In this document: positions 54,201 to 63,540 of the stretch, in pieces
Layout: each line of letters begins with the position of its first letter
Numbering within the stretch: the first letter of the stretch is position 1
Source of the DNA: Chitinophaga nivalis
GTDB lineage: Bacteria > Bacteroidota > Bacteroidia > Chitinophagales > Chitinophagaceae
Direction: 5' to 3'
Assembly (NCBI RefSeq): GCF_025989125.1
Contig: NZ_JAPDNR010000001.1
Location: 910,203-974,202, forward strand
Length of the DNA stretch: 64,000 nucleotides
Program-made: the position numbers and the translations under genes
The notes under the pieces: model-generated
What the model was told of the DNA's origin: nothing
The model's database searches: none
The model's input: only the letters and a program-made list of their open reading frames with translations

Positions 54201-54713
54201 GGTAGTAATATTTTTACGCCAGTATTTGTTCAGTTCATCTTCTATGACGGGAGTGAGATCCGGTACCATTTCAGCGCCGAACAGCTGGTTGGTTTCAAAG
54301 GCAAATGTGGTCAGGGTTTGCTGACAGAAGCTGTGAATCGTCAATACAGCTGTTTCATCCAGCAGCAGGATGGTATCGCGCAGCTGTTGCCGCACCTGGT
54401 GTACATCGGTATTTTCCACCGCCTGTATCACCAGGTTTTCTATCTTTTCGTCATTGACAGCAAAGCCGTAGCTGACCTTATAGGCCCGGCGTATAAACAA
54501 CCGGATACGGTCTTCCAGCTCGGCTACTGCTGCTTTGGTAAAAGTAACCATCAGGATTTCCTTGATGGAAAGCTTTTGCTCCAGTATCAGGCGTAATACC
54601 AGGATGGCAATAGAATATGTTTTACCGGTACCGGCGCTGGCTTCAATCAGGTTACTGCTGTCCAGTGATACGGTGGCGGCGTCGAAATGCTGATATGTAT
54701 TTACCTCAATCAT
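51294..54713 (-). CDS. recB: Exodeoxyribonuclease V beta subunit (RecB)
   Basis: A 1139-residue helicase-nuclease of normal size (start chosen at 54713, MIEVNTYQHFDA; another in-frame start lies 7 codons upstream). Helicase motifs: NLIEASAGTGKTYSIAILVL, VFVDEFQDTDRQQFEIF, IGDPKQSIYAWRKAD, and VNIVTIHKSKGLEYKIV. The C-terminal nuclease has the catalytic region VDLFFEHGGRYYILDWKSNY. RecB with RecC and RecD makes RecBCD, which processes double-strand breaks for recombination and destroys foreign DNA. Last gene of the recD-recC-recB operon. Confidence 0.95.
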   Translation of the reverse strand: MIEVNTYQHFDAATVSLDSSNLIEASAGTGKTYSIAILVLRLILEQKLSIKEILMVTFTKAAVAELEDRIRLFIRRAYKVSYGFAVNDEKIENLVIQAVENTDVHQVRQQLRDTILLLDETAVLTIHSFCQQTLTTFAFETNQLFGAEMVPDLTPVIEDELNKYWRKNITTLHTWLLQRIWIEKMRDELQQVITEHLSGKKYLDFDESIAYAIDKPQQLEWVHTFRELAEKEKQLTEALHQYIHQHADEIRTACMANRYAKKNWPDLIADPEKLIAEIKKKRSSAYIPIVFPEILEQLDIIALEQEATTGLAQTIRRQLYCMAIKEVGAGVRSFKERSNMLGYDDLITNLHNALVKRDNPQLIAALQEKYKAVFVDEFQDTDRQQFEIFDRAFGQQTILFYIGDPKQSIYAWRKADIFTYFNARNSVQHLYDMNLNFRSAANLITAMNQFFQPKIPFDTFYFEGERDSIEYIHVDSPPENKKGFLYHGAEKVTPIIISESSSKDKISMAVATQVAQLLQDQSYRIGQENGMRSITPSDIGILVRTGKDGKLVKDQLARLGIPAVTIDDAKVLDAPEALYVLYLLEAMETPDRSSINRALLSPFTGFDIPQILKLDDEVTLSLFSKYRDLWQQDGAYTAIMAFIADFGVRHVLLDEHPENGERIITNLFQLTELVHQVQSRKNLSMRDLISWLKRGIDGMATTGDEYAQRVESDEEAVNIVTIHKSKGLEYKIVLAPFLDFVENSRIEFVSFRDPDTGDYSGAEKQRLTDTQQASYKRQQEQENRRLIYVAVTRAVYACYLYRNTYYPKSSLTAFTGALLENMPDPTLIRFATGLPEKPAQSYRQYMQRAIIPVSQPAVAFQLEEENWRKMSYTMLAAKAEQRPRTRSFQQDDTYDNFIFNTLRRGAKTGNLLHFIFENINFSDNSKWDEWLEEAVRRFVPGQRELYLPMLLQLLQHVFQTTIDINGARFQLASVGRHKRLAEFEFDFPVPVFQANLLNHLSDDILTVGVKRFSEYSNQELEGIMNGKVDLFFEHGGRYYILDWKSNYLGSQVEDYAPENLAAAMNEHNYHLQYLIYTVAVKKYLESRIPGFDYNTQFGGVVYLFVRGVRNNSSHGIFTAIPSTEKISFLEQLLTGRSTR

Positions 54714-54726
54714 GTCACAGGGCTGT

Positions 54727-57700
54727 TTACACATAATATTCAGGGAAGATGGTGGCCAGTGGCGTAATCAGCAACTGACAAATGGCCTTGTAAGCTGCCA
54801 GGGTATCTTCCTCTTCAAAAAATCCTTTTTCATATTCCTGCATGATATACGGATCTGTGTTGGATTCCAGCTTTTTACTGATCATCACCAGAAACTTATC
54901 TGTACCCAGGGTGTCCAGTTCGGCAGGTTCCGTTTCAAAGTCAGGGTAAAATGGCAGCATTTTACTGAATCCGCTTTTATAGAGGCGAACCAGCTCCTGC
55001 AGCCGGTGTTGGGCAGTTTGTTGCGACAAAGGTACTGCGGCAAAAACGGCTTCCTTTTTAGTGCCGGAAATAAAATGCATACCGGTTAATACGCCTGCTG
55101 CCGTACCTGCCAGGTAACGGATATAAGCTGCTATCAGGTATTTGGTTTCTTTTTTCGACCAGGATACCTGCAGGAATTTATCATCAAAAACCTGGGGGAT
55201 AGTACCTTTCAGTAAGCTGCCATCTACCGATAACTCCACCGGCAGCCGTTTTTCTTCAGTGCCTTTTGTGAGGGTATCATAGAGGGCGCGTACCGGTACT
55301 ACCAGCTCTTCTACCTGATGCAGGGCTACCGTAGCCATATTACTCAGCGGCAGCCTGCCTTTGCGGACCAGCATTTTTTGCAGGATACCGGTTTCATTTG
55401 CCGCCACGGGCAACAGTCGGTTTTTGATATCCCACTGATCCAGGTTATCGAGGCTGAACAATTCTGTTTCTTTCAGCAGAATTTGTTCATTGTTGTAATA
55501 GATGCCCAGCACTTTATTGTAATAAGCGCGGAAAGGATTCCGGAAGAAGCTGACCAGTTCATCCAGCGTAATTTCATCGAAGTTTAACGGGTCTGTTATC
55601 TTTTGTTCCTTTAGTACCGTCTTTTTATGCAGGGTATTATTATTCAGATAGCTGAACAGCTGATCGTTGCCGGTAGCATATTTCCGGCTGAATCCCTGTA
55701 AGGGCTGCTGGGTAATGAGCAGGGAGCGTACCTGGGATTGTTCAGCCGGATCGGTACCGGCTTCTATGTAATCTACCAGTTCATCTACCAGGGCAGAAGG
55801 TGGCTGGATGGTATTGTCTTTGGCATTTTTACCTACATAGCTGATGTATAAATAGTTTTGGGCAGATAATACCGTTTCCAGGAACAGGTGTTTATCATTT
55901 TCTTTTACATTACGATCGCCCCGTTGCCGTTGTTGTTCCATCAGGTTGAAGCTGGACTTGTTTTCCCGGCGGGGGAATTTATCGTAGTTAAGGCCCATCA
56001 ACGCTACTACCTTAAACGGAATACTACGCATGGGAATGAGCGAACAGAAGGTGATGCCCCCGTTTACAAATAGTCCGGCGCGGGTAGTACCTGTAAGGGT
56101 TTGCAGGAAGCTATGGTTAAATACCTCAAAGGATATTTTATCATCCATGTACTCATTTAGCGTGTTGTAATCGGTGAGTTCTTTCATGAGGGTGGTATAG
56201 TCCTCATCTACTTCTTCCTGCGGTTCAAATACGAGGTTATGCAGCAGGCGTTCTGCATAGGTCACCCATTCTGCAATGCTCCGGTCATGTGTACGGTCTT
56301 CGATGGAGTCCATGAGTACCGCCGCAAAATGGCAGAAGCGGATGATTTCGTGGGCATCGCTGCCTTCCAGCTGGTCCAGCGGGAAAAAGCTGTCGGCGCC
56401 TGTGCCGTATTCTTCATTGCCGCTCATGCAGATACCATACATGATCCGCTGGATACCGTACCGCCAGCTGACAAAATGGGTTTCTTCCGTTTTGTCGCCT
56501 TCAATACCAAACCGGATGTTGGCTGCCTGTACAATGGCGCGTATCCGCAGCGGGTCCTGCAGGGCAAAACGTTTACGGATATATGAAAAGTCCAGCAGCT
56601 GTATTACGGTTTCGGCTTTGAAGTTGTCGGCCGTAACGGTTAAGATGGCATGCAGGGCATTAAAAAGGTTGTCGTTATCAGTATAGCTTTCATCGGCAAT
56701 GGTGTAGCGGAACCGGTATGGCGCATGATTAAATACCGCTTTGATATAAGGTGCGTAGGCATCAATGTCGCTGACCATGACTACAATGTCGCGGGGCGAC
56801 AAGGCTTCATGCCGCTGATCTACCAGGTGTACCAGGTAGTTATACAGTACTTCCACTTCCCGGGCGATGGTGTAACAGGAGTTGATGGTGACGGAACCAT
56901 CTCTGGTATCTTCCAGGGAAAGGGGCTGCCGTTCGTTGGTGGCGGCCATAAAGATATCGTGCTGGATTTTGTGCAGCAGCGAATCCGGTTCCGGTTCCAC
57001 GATGTCGATGTCTTCGTAGGCATTTAAAAAAGCATCGTAGGCGAAGAAAAGGCCGAAGCTGTTTTGTATCACACTCCCCCACCCGGTGAGAAGGGTGTTG
57101 CCGGCCGTGTTGGCCGCTAGTTCCTGCAGGCCTTTCTGCCGCCAGCGGGCCAGTTGTTTTTCGTTTTTGTCGTCAAACCAGAAGACAGCCGGCGCCGGGT
57201 TAATAATATGAAAATAGACATCTATATAAGCCGATAATTCATGCAGGATCTTTACGTGATACGCTGTGATAATGGATAACCCAAAGAGGTGGATGGCGGG
57301 TATCCTGCTTGCCAGATTCACTTTGGGTCCATTTATGCGTAAGGTATCCAGGATATAGGCGCCAATAATGGTTTTGTCGGGCAGAGCTTTGCCAGACATG
57401 GTTTTTATCTTCATCCACAGCCATTGCTGCCAGTCGGCTTGCTGCATGGCCGCAACATCTGCGCGGGTCCACTCCTGGATCATATCCGGCCGGTACACCT
57501 GGTACTGGTCAAAAAGATCGGCTACTCTTTCTGCGAGCGACATCCGTTTTAATGCGCTGTCGGGGCCCTGATCCTGGTAATAGGCGGCAGTATCCGGATA
57601 TTTTTCTGTAAACGCTTTTTCTCCCAGCAGTTTGAAAAGCAGCCAGCTGAGATTTTGCGGAGAAAGCACGGCAGTGTAGGGCCCTCCCAGCATCATGTAT

Positions 57701-57915
57701 AGCTGATGCAGGAGGTCGTTGGGTTTCATAAACCGGCAGTTGGCTGCAATACCCAGCTGGTAGGCCAGTTGCAACTTGAGCCAGTTATTCATCCCTTCGG
57801 TTTGGGTAATAATGTAATGTGGCTGAAAAACACTGTTGCCGGCGGCTTGCAGGTCCTGAGAAAGGCCCTGCGCCAGGCTGTTCAGTGAATTAGACACTTT
57901 TAAATACAATGCCAT
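54727..57915 (-). CDS. recC: Exodeoxyribonuclease V gamma subunit (RecC)
   Basis: A 1062-residue RecC (about 60 residues shorter than the Escherichia coli protein). The early segment EGMNNWLKLQLAYQLGIAAN and the later SPRDIVVMVSDIDAYAPYI and GMNYDKFPR-like stretch ALMGLNYDKFPRREN are typical. RecC lacks an active ATPase and holds the channel that recognises Chi. It lies 27 bases after recD and 13 bases before recB, on the same strand. Confidence 0.95.
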   Translation of the reverse strand: MALYLKVSNSLNSLAQGLSQDLQAAGNSVFQPHYIITQTEGMNNWLKLQLAYQLGIAANCRFMKPNDLLHQLYMMLGGPYTAVLSPQNLSWLLFKLLGEKAFTEKYPDTAAYYQDQGPDSALKRMSLAERVADLFDQYQVYRPDMIQEWTRADVAAMQQADWQQWLWMKIKTMSGKALPDKTIIGAYILDTLRINGPKVNLASRIPAIHLFGLSIITAYHVKILHELSAYIDVYFHIINPAPAVFWFDDKNEKQLARWRQKGLQELAANTAGNTLLTGWGSVIQNSFGLFFAYDAFLNAYEDIDIVEPEPDSLLHKIQHDIFMAATNERQPLSLEDTRDGSVTINSCYTIAREVEVLYNYLVHLVDQRHEALSPRDIVVMVSDIDAYAPYIKAVFNHAPYRFRYTIADESYTDNDNLFNALHAILTVTADNFKAETVIQLLDFSYIRKRFALQDPLRIRAIVQAANIRFGIEGDKTEETHFVSWRYGIQRIMYGICMSGNEEYGTGADSFFPLDQLEGSDAHEIIRFCHFAAVLMDSIEDRTHDRSIAEWVTYAERLLHNLVFEPQEEVDEDYTTLMKELTDYNTLNEYMDDKISFEVFNHSFLQTLTGTTRAGLFVNGGITFCSLIPMRSIPFKVVALMGLNYDKFPRRENKSSFNLMEQQRQRGDRNVKENDKHLFLETVLSAQNYLYISYVGKNAKDNTIQPPSALVDELVDYIEAGTDPAEQSQVRSLLITQQPLQGFSRKYATGNDQLFSYLNNNTLHKKTVLKEQKITDPLNFDEITLDELVSFFRNPFRAYYNKVLGIYYNNEQILLKETELFSLDNLDQWDIKNRLLPVAANETGILQKMLVRKGRLPLSNMATVALHQVEELVVPVRALYDTLTKGTEEKRLPVELSVDGSLLKGTIPQVFDDKFLQVSWSKKETKYLIAAYIRYLAGTAAGVLTGMHFISGTKKEAVFAAVPLSQQTAQHRLQELVRLYKSGFSKMLPFYPDFETEPAELDTLGTDKFLVMISKKLESNTDPYIMQEYEKGFFEEEDTLAAYKAICQLLITPLATIFPEYYV

Positions 57916-57942
57916 GTATGTATCTGAGCTTAGTCTGTTAAA

Positions 57943-59811
57943 TTAGTTGCCGGCGCCTGCTGCCAGGAATCTGGCGGCAATACCGGAGGCACGCTCTACA
58001 AACCGGGCGGCTGCCATCAATATGACGGTGGCGGGCCCCTGGAGGTATACCCTTTCTTTTGCCCGGCTGGCGGCGGTATACAGCAGTTCCCGGGTAAGGA
58101 TGGGTACTTCCGCTACCTGCGGCAATACTACCAATACTTCTCCGAATTCAGAACCCTGACTTTTGTGAATCGTCATGGCAAAAGCTGTTTCCGCCTGTGT
58201 AAGATAGCCCGGTAATACACCTTTCAGTCCACCGGTACTGTCTTCAAACCAGGCCATCAGCGTGCCGTTGCTGTTGGGCCGGATAATGCCGGTATCTCCG
58301 TTGAATAAGCCGTGTTCGTAATAGTTACGGGTGAGGATAATAGGACGGTTCTCATAAAATTCTGCATTGGCAGTAATGAGTTTTTTATCGTGCAGGTATT
58401 TTTCTATTTGTTTGTTGACGGCGTACAGGCCTTGCGGTCCTTCTCTGACAGCGGTGAGTACCCGTTGGGTATTCAGTTTACGGAGTGCGGTAGCCGTATC
58501 TTTTTCTGTGATGAAAGCAGTATATCCGGCAATGAACTGTTCAAACAATGCCGGATCGGCAGCCTGGTCTATGATTACCTGCGGATCGGCATCGGCAGGC
58601 AGAAACGCCTGAATAGCGGCCACGTTGTTGTCGATAACCGCGCGGGTAAATTTTCCGATACCCTGATGTCCTGTGAAACGGTGGCTGCGCCGCAATTCCA
58701 CGAGGTGTTGAAACAGCGGGTGCTGATAATGATCCCGTTCCTGTGCTGCCGGAATTTGTTGCAGCGTATCCGTAATAAAGGTATTGATGAACTGTCGCCG
58801 TGCCGGTGAAAAGAGGTTGAGTTGTTCCTGCGCCTGACAAAGATCTCCAAACAAGCTGCCCGCTTCTACAGAGGCCAGCTGGTCTTTGTCGCCCAGCAAA
58901 ATCAGGCGGGTATGCGGATGGATGGCGTCCAGCAGTTTGGAAAAAAGCGCCACATCAATCATGGAACACTCATCTACAATCACTACATCGTAGTTAAGCG
59001 GATTTTCCCGGTTATGCCGGAAGTAAGGGGTATCTCTTTCGGGCTTCAGCAGCCTGTGAATGGTAGCCGGTTGCAGCAGCCGGAATTGGGCAGCAATCGC
59101 CGGATCTATATCGATGGTAGTATTACGGAGACTCTCCGCCATACGTGCGGCGGCTTTACCGGTAGGTGCTGCCAGCGCTACTTTCAGGGCGGGGTCGGTC
59201 GCATACAGGATAGCCAGCAGTTTGGCTACGGTAGTAGTTTTACCCGTACCCGGGCCGCCGGTGATGATGGTGAAATTATTCAACACCCCGGTAATAGCAG
59301 CTGCCAGCTGCCAGTTGACCGGATCACCGCCTGTTGTCGTGGCAGCGGGCGCCTCAAACAACCGGGTAATAAATGGTTGCTGATTTTTTAGCAATGCCAT
59401 TCTTTCCGGTAATAGCAGCTGTTCGGCCGTGAGAAAGGCCTGCAGGCGCTCCAGGAAATTGGTTTCGTAGCGGAAATACCGTTGCAGGTACAGCCGGTTT
59501 TGGTATAATACAAAGGGCTGCCGGTCGTCACCATGCTTACCAATCAGCGGAATGGCCGCCAGTGCCGCCGGGATGTTTTCCGGTATATAATAAAAAGACG
59601 GAAGTGCGTCCTGGTCGGCTTTAATTTTATCGAGATGCAGACAGATATGCCCTTCACTCAGTTTCTTCGACAGCAGGTAAGCGAAAGGCTTTAATGCAGG
59701 AATATCGAAGTACTCTGCAAATTGCTGGTGAACGTCGTTCAGGGTCGAAATGTTTCGCATGGTCTGGTGATACACTTGATAAATATCAAAGTACGACATT
59801 TTCTGCGTCAT
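57943..59811 (-). CDS. recD: Exodeoxyribonuclease V alpha subunit (RecD)
   Basis: A 622-residue 5'-3' helicase of normal length. Walker A ITGGPGTGKTTTVAKLLAIL, then VIVDECSMIDVALFSKLLDA, LILLGDKDQLASVEAGSLFG, and C-terminal FAMTIHKSQGSEFGEVLVVL. It is the faster motor of RecBCD. First gene of the operon; the start MTQKMSYFDIY could also be the second Met. Divergent from a small secreted gene with 139 bases between. Confidence 0.95.
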   Translation of the reverse strand: MTQKMSYFDIYQVYHQTMRNISTLNDVHQQFAEYFDIPALKPFAYLLSKKLSEGHICLHLDKIKADQDALPSFYYIPENIPAALAAIPLIGKHGDDRQPFVLYQNRLYLQRYFRYETNFLERLQAFLTAEQLLLPERMALLKNQQPFITRLFEAPAATTTGGDPVNWQLAAAITGVLNNFTIITGGPGTGKTTTVAKLLAILYATDPALKVALAAPTGKAAARMAESLRNTTIDIDPAIAAQFRLLQPATIHRLLKPERDTPYFRHNRENPLNYDVVIVDECSMIDVALFSKLLDAIHPHTRLILLGDKDQLASVEAGSLFGDLCQAQEQLNLFSPARRQFINTFITDTLQQIPAAQERDHYQHPLFQHLVELRRSHRFTGHQGIGKFTRAVIDNNVAAIQAFLPADADPQVIIDQAADPALFEQFIAGYTAFITEKDTATALRKLNTQRVLTAVREGPQGLYAVNKQIEKYLHDKKLITANAEFYENRPIILTRNYYEHGLFNGDTGIIRPNSNGTLMAWFEDSTGGLKGVLPGYLTQAETAFAMTIHKSQGSEFGEVLVVLPQVAEVPILTRELLYTAASRAKERVYLQGPATVILMAAARFVERASGIAARFLAAGAGN

Positions 59812-59950
59812 CTGTATAAAGTGATGCTACGTATAGCCATACCGGATATGACGGAGACCGGTATTTTGACACTTATCGCAAATAAAATTTAGGTTTGCGC
59901 AACTTTTGAGCACGATTTTATTTTTATCGGAGATGATACCCACAACTGTT

Positions 59951-60511
59951 ATGAGCAAAAGATTGTTTTCCCGGATTGTTACAGGATTATTATTGATGAA
60001 TCTTTGTGCCGTCGCACAGGATAGTCTGGACAGAAAAGCCAGTCAGTTTAAAGCCAACCTCAATTTACTGGGCGTCGGCCTGCATTACGAGTGGCGGGTA
60101 TACCGCACAGCTACCATGAATCTGGAAGCCGGTATCGATTTCAGTTTTGGTTATGCCGGTTCCGATATGAATGGCAGCCATTGGGGATATATTTTCACCC
60201 CGGTTGTTTCCGGAGAATTCCGGCAGTACTATGGCTTGCGCCGATCTGCCGCCCATGGCAGAAAAATCAGGAACAATGCAGGTAATTTCTTTAGCCTCAC
60301 CGCTGGTTACAGCATGGTACCGCTGATCGCCAAAAATAAAGAGATGGATGCCATGTATTCCATTGCGCCGGCCTGGGGCATACAGCGCAGTTGGGGTAAA
60401 CGGATTAATTTTGATGTCCGCTTCGGATGGGCATTACGATATATCTCCCGTACCGGCTCCTGGGATGGTTTTCCCAGCACCCGGCTGGGAGTGGGATATG
60501 TGATCTGGTAG
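59951..60511 (+). CDS. Outer-membrane beta-barrel protein (DUF3575-like)
   Basis: A 186-residue secreted protein from ATG at 59951; the signal peptide ends LMNLCAVAQ. Strand-like stretches (NLEAGIDFSFGYAGSD, RINFDVRFGWALRYI, LGVGYVIW at the end) fit a small barrel like those listed as DUF3575. It lies 19 bases before the next gene and so is probably cotranscribed. Function unknown. Confidence 0.72.
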   Translation: MSKRLFSRIVTGLLLMNLCAVAQDSLDRKASQFKANLNLLGVGLHYEWRVYRTATMNLEAGIDFSFGYAGSDMNGSHWGYIFTPVVSGEFRQYYGLRRSAAHGRKIRNNAGNFFSLTAGYSMVPLIAKNKEMDAMYSIAPAWGIQRSWGKRINFDVRFGWALRYISRTGSWDGFPSTRLGVGYVIW

Positions 60512-60530
60512 GATCTCACTATTTTACAGT

Positions 60531-61409
60531 ATGAAACATTATTGGCTATTGGCTGTCTGGTGCCTGGGAATGGCATGTGGCTACTCCCGGACGCATGCAG
60601 ATAAATACCCCGCATTTCCGGATTTTCCGGCATACAACGGCCCGGCATATACCTTACAAAAACTAACGCTGCCCGATGAAAGTCTGGTATGGGCCACCAT
60701 TCCGGCAGACAGCAGCTGCCTGCTGGTGGTAGTGAATGTGATCAATCCTACCAGTCCGGAAATCGCCAGTGATACCTACCGGTTAATCATCTTCCGTAAT
60801 GGCAGCAGAACACAGGCAACACCTTTCACCGCCTCCTATCCTACATCGGCATTGCATTATATCGATGAACAACACAACCTGTTTTTCGGGGATCAGTATT
60901 TTAAAGCACCTGCCTATACTTTACAAACGATGCCGGAAGTGAAGCTGGAAACACCACAGCAGGTGCAGCAATATATGGATGCCAGCACTTCGGTGGCAAC
61001 CTATGACTATCGCATTATTGACAGGCCTTACTATATTTTTAAAACGGCCAAAGGGCCCGTGTACGGATATACCGATATTCCCACCACTGACAGCATGATC
61101 AGGGCGGGTAATAAACTGCATACGCATCCGGCGCCTTCCCCGTCGCAGTGGCTGCAGGCATTCGACAGTGTTGTGGTGGCCAACCGTAGTTCCGGTAATC
61201 ATTTTGTATTTTACTTTTATCCCTCCTATCTCCGCTATTACCGGCTGGTGGAAGGAAAAGATTCGCTGTGGTTTAAAGTAAATGAGGATAAAAAATATTT
61301 TAATGCTTTTAGCACCATCCTGCTGGCAGGGAAAAAATATATTTTATACAAAGATGATCAGCTGAAAAATCATGATTTATTTTTGCTGGAACAGCAGCAT
61401 AGGGAATAA
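60531..61409 (+). CDS. Hypothetical secreted protein
   Basis: A 292-residue protein with an N-terminal hydrophobic region ending near ACGYS; a lipobox is possible but not perfect (GMAC). The rest contains repeated aromatic strands (YPAFPDFPAYNGPAYTLQKL, AYTLQTMPEVKLETPQQVQQ). No family recognised. It follows the barrel protein by 19 bases, so the two could form a membrane pair. Confidence 0.6.
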   Translation: MKHYWLLAVWCLGMACGYSRTHADKYPAFPDFPAYNGPAYTLQKLTLPDESLVWATIPADSSCLLVVVNVINPTSPEIASDTYRLIIFRNGSRTQATPFTASYPTSALHYIDEQHNLFFGDQYFKAPAYTLQTMPEVKLETPQQVQQYMDASTSVATYDYRIIDRPYYIFKTAKGPVYGYTDIPTTDSMIRAGNKLHTHPAPSPSQWLQAFDSVVVANRSSGNHFVFYFYPSYLRYYRLVEGKDSLWFKVNEDKKYFNAFSTILLAGKKYILYKDDQLKNHDLFLLEQQHRE

Positions 61410-61439
61410 TAAAAGTAGCTCAGCAATTAAATAATTTAT

Positions 61440-61835
61440 ATGGCATCCAGGATAATTAAGCAGGTAATCGTGATGCGCAAAGACCTGAATATGCGCAAAG
61501 GTAAAATGATAGCACAGGGAGCGCATGCATCCATTGCATTTCTCACCAGGCAGGCCGTGGTAGAGGGGCATACCTTCCGGACACATGTTAGAAATCCCGA
61601 AGAATTAACAGAATGGATGACAAAAGGATTTACAAAAATTTGTTTGTCGGTAGATTCTGAAGAAGAACTGGAACGTATCTACCAACTGGCGGTGGAAGAC
61701 GGGCTGAATGCCACATTGATTACCGATTCGGGGTTAACAGAGTTTGGCGGTGTGCCCACCAAAACCTGTTGTGCGATCGGGCCTGATCTGAATGAATCGA
61801 TAGACCGGATTACCAAAGATTTAAAGCTGTTGTAG
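61440..61835 (+). CDS. pth2: Peptidyl-tRNA hydrolase, PTH2 type
   Basis: A 131-residue cytoplasmic enzyme of the archaeal/eukaryotic PTH2 family, which frees tRNA from peptidyl-tRNAs lost from ribosomes. Hallmarks: QVIVMRKDLNMRKGKMIAQG (catalytic Lys and the KxxAQxxH-type start), AHASIAFL, VDSEEELERIYQLA, and the LITDSGLTEF ending before GPTKTC-like PTKTCCAIGP. The family is found scattered in Bacteroidota besides the bacterial Pth. Convergent with ywbE, 3 bases between the stops. Confidence 0.9.
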   Translation: MASRIIKQVIVMRKDLNMRKGKMIAQGAHASIAFLTRQAVVEGHTFRTHVRNPEELTEWMTKGFTKICLSVDSEEELERIYQLAVEDGLNATLITDSGLTEFGGVPTKTCCAIGPDLNESIDRITKDLKLL

Positions 61836-61838
61836 CCG

Positions 61839-62045
61839 TTAATCTTCTTCCGTAACGTTGGTTTCGGCCACCCTGCCTACCTGGCCGTCTTCCAGGCGTA
61901 CCTTGATACCACGGGAATGAAAAGGGGCAGACGTAAGAATATCTTGTACAATACCATAGGTCAGTTTTCCGCTGCGTTGATCCTTTTTCAGGATGATGGC
62001 CACTTCCAGGCCGGGATATATATCACTTCTGTTACGTCCGTGCAT
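61839..62045 (-). CDS. ywbE: YwbE family protein
   Basis: A 68-residue protein nearly all of which is the conserved YwbE domain: GRNRSDIYPGLEVAIILKKD, then a TYGIVQDILT loop and RGIKVRLEDGQVGRV. The family has an SH3-like fold and no proven function. Stop codon 3 bases from that of pth2 on the other strand. The SPFH gene, on the same strand, ends 51 bases upstream. Confidence 0.93.
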   Translation of the reverse strand: MHGRNRSDIYPGLEVAIILKKDQRSGKLTYGIVQDILTSAPFHSRGIKVRLEDGQVGRVAETNVTEED

Positions 62046-62096
62046 AGCAATGAAATTAGAAAAGAGTCAGCCGCAAAGCTAACTCTTTTCTTAAAA

Positions 62097-63194
62097 TTAT
62101 GATTTGCTGATAAACAGCTGCTTAAGCTGATCAATCAATACACCATTGCCGTTGACGCTGATGTTGTTGATTTTCTCCGCGATTTTTTCCACGTATTCCA
62201 TTTCTTTTAAACGGAACAACATTGGATTATCTTCCATCAGCCGCGCTGTATTCAACAGGCTGCGGGTGCTGGCAGTTTCTTCCCGGCGCATGATGATGTT
62301 GGCCTGTGCTTTCTTTTCCGCTACCAATACCTGGTTCATGATATCTTTTATATCGCCGGGTAAAATGATGTCGCGGATACCGAAGCCGGTGACTGATACA
62401 CCCATCGCTGCACTATGTTCGCTCACTGCCTGCAGGATATGTGCTGCCAGGGTTTCTTTTTTCTCCAGCAATTCATCGAAAGTCAATGCCGCTACATATT
62501 CGCGCAATGCCAGCTGAAACAATACATACAACTGCCGTTCATAGTCTTTATGATGCAATACCGCCGTTTCAATATCGGTGATGCGGTATTGTGCCCAGGC
62601 GTTGATACGCAGTGCTGCTTTGTCTTTGGTCAGTATTTCCTGTCCATTGATTTCTACCTGCAACTGCCGGGTATCAATTTTACTCACCGAAATGCTGATA
62701 TCATTTTTCCACCAGTGATATACACCGGCAGATAAAATCTGTGCATATTTACCATCTACCAGTAATACGGCTTTTTCATAGTTTTCTACCCGGATGGTAC
62801 GCACATAGGGCGCTACCAGCTTATGGCTCAGGGTAGCCGGTGTAATATCTTCCCGGATATCAATTTTGCTGATATCTGCACGAATGAAGGTATACGCAAT
62901 ACTGTTTTTCCAATAAGCATATCTGCCCGCTGTTAATACATTTTTTAATAAACCGTTTTCATATTGCAGTACAATTTCATCGTCGTTTACGGCCACTACT
63001 TCCAGGGCGGCAGCGATATCTTTATCCTGCAAAAGGATGTTCAGTTCTATATTGGGTACAAATGGTTTGTTCAGATCATACCGGATGATATCTTCTCCAA
63101 ACAGCCAGTAGTGGCCTTCCCGCAGCATACGTTTGTATACGCCGTTTTTGAAAACCAATCCTGCTTCATAGGCATTTACAGTTACTCTTTTCAT
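62097..63194 (-). CDS. SPFH/band 7 (slipin-like) protein
   Basis: A 365-residue protein with an atypical N-terminal region holding repeated beta modules (EAGLVFKNGVYKRMLREGHY, VLLVDGKYAQILSAGVYHWW), followed by the SPFH core (KDKAALRINAWAQYRITDIE, SVTGFGIRDIILPGDIKDIM). There is no clear N-terminal anchor, unlike common slipins. SPFH proteins form rings or scaffolds at membranes, often with partner proteases, none of which is near here. The C-terminal helix could mediate assembly. Confidence 0.85.
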   Translation of the reverse strand: MKRVTVNAYEAGLVFKNGVYKRMLREGHYWLFGEDIIRYDLNKPFVPNIELNILLQDKDIAAALEVVAVNDDEIVLQYENGLLKNVLTAGRYAYWKNSIAYTFIRADISKIDIREDITPATLSHKLVAPYVRTIRVENYEKAVLLVDGKYAQILSAGVYHWWKNDISISVSKIDTRQLQVEINGQEILTKDKAALRINAWAQYRITDIETAVLHHKDYERQLYVLFQLALREYVAALTFDELLEKKETLAAHILQAVSEHSAAMGVSVTGFGIRDIILPGDIKDIMNQVLVAEKKAQANIIMRREETASTRSLLNTARLMEDNPMLFRLKEMEYVEKIAEKINNISVNGNGVLIDQLKQLFISKS

Positions 63195-63477
63195 GTTTTT
63201 TTGTTTTGGGGGTTGTGAAAAAAAGCCAGTGCTGCTGCCATTCCAAATATGCGGAAACAGGTTACCATCAGAATAAGCTACCAGGTCAGGGCGGAAGTAC
63301 TGGCTGATAGTTACGGTCCGATGCGATGCGCCTGTTTGCGGGGCATGCGGGGAATTGCTGACTGCCCCTTTTGAGCAGCCATAGCCGGCGGGCAGCGCTG
63401 GCCTTCAATTTTGGGTCGCCATTTGATGGGAAGCGGCGTACTTCCTTTTGCGTTACCAGTTTTGCTATCCACGCATA

Positions 63478-63538
63478 TACGCAGAGCAGGATTCGAACCT
63501 GCAAGGTAGTCTGTTGCTCTACCACTGAGCTACCGGTA
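63478..63538 (-). pseudogene. tRNA-like remnant without an anticodon arm
   Basis: On the minus strand the D arm TAGCTCAGTGGTAGAGC and a perfect T arm GCAGG-TTCGAAT-CCTGC are present, but only 13 bases (63503-63515) lie between them, so there is no room for a 17-base anticodon arm plus variable loop. The acceptor ends pair poorly. Likely a deletion product. Confidence 0.6.
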
Positions 63539-63540
63539 TA

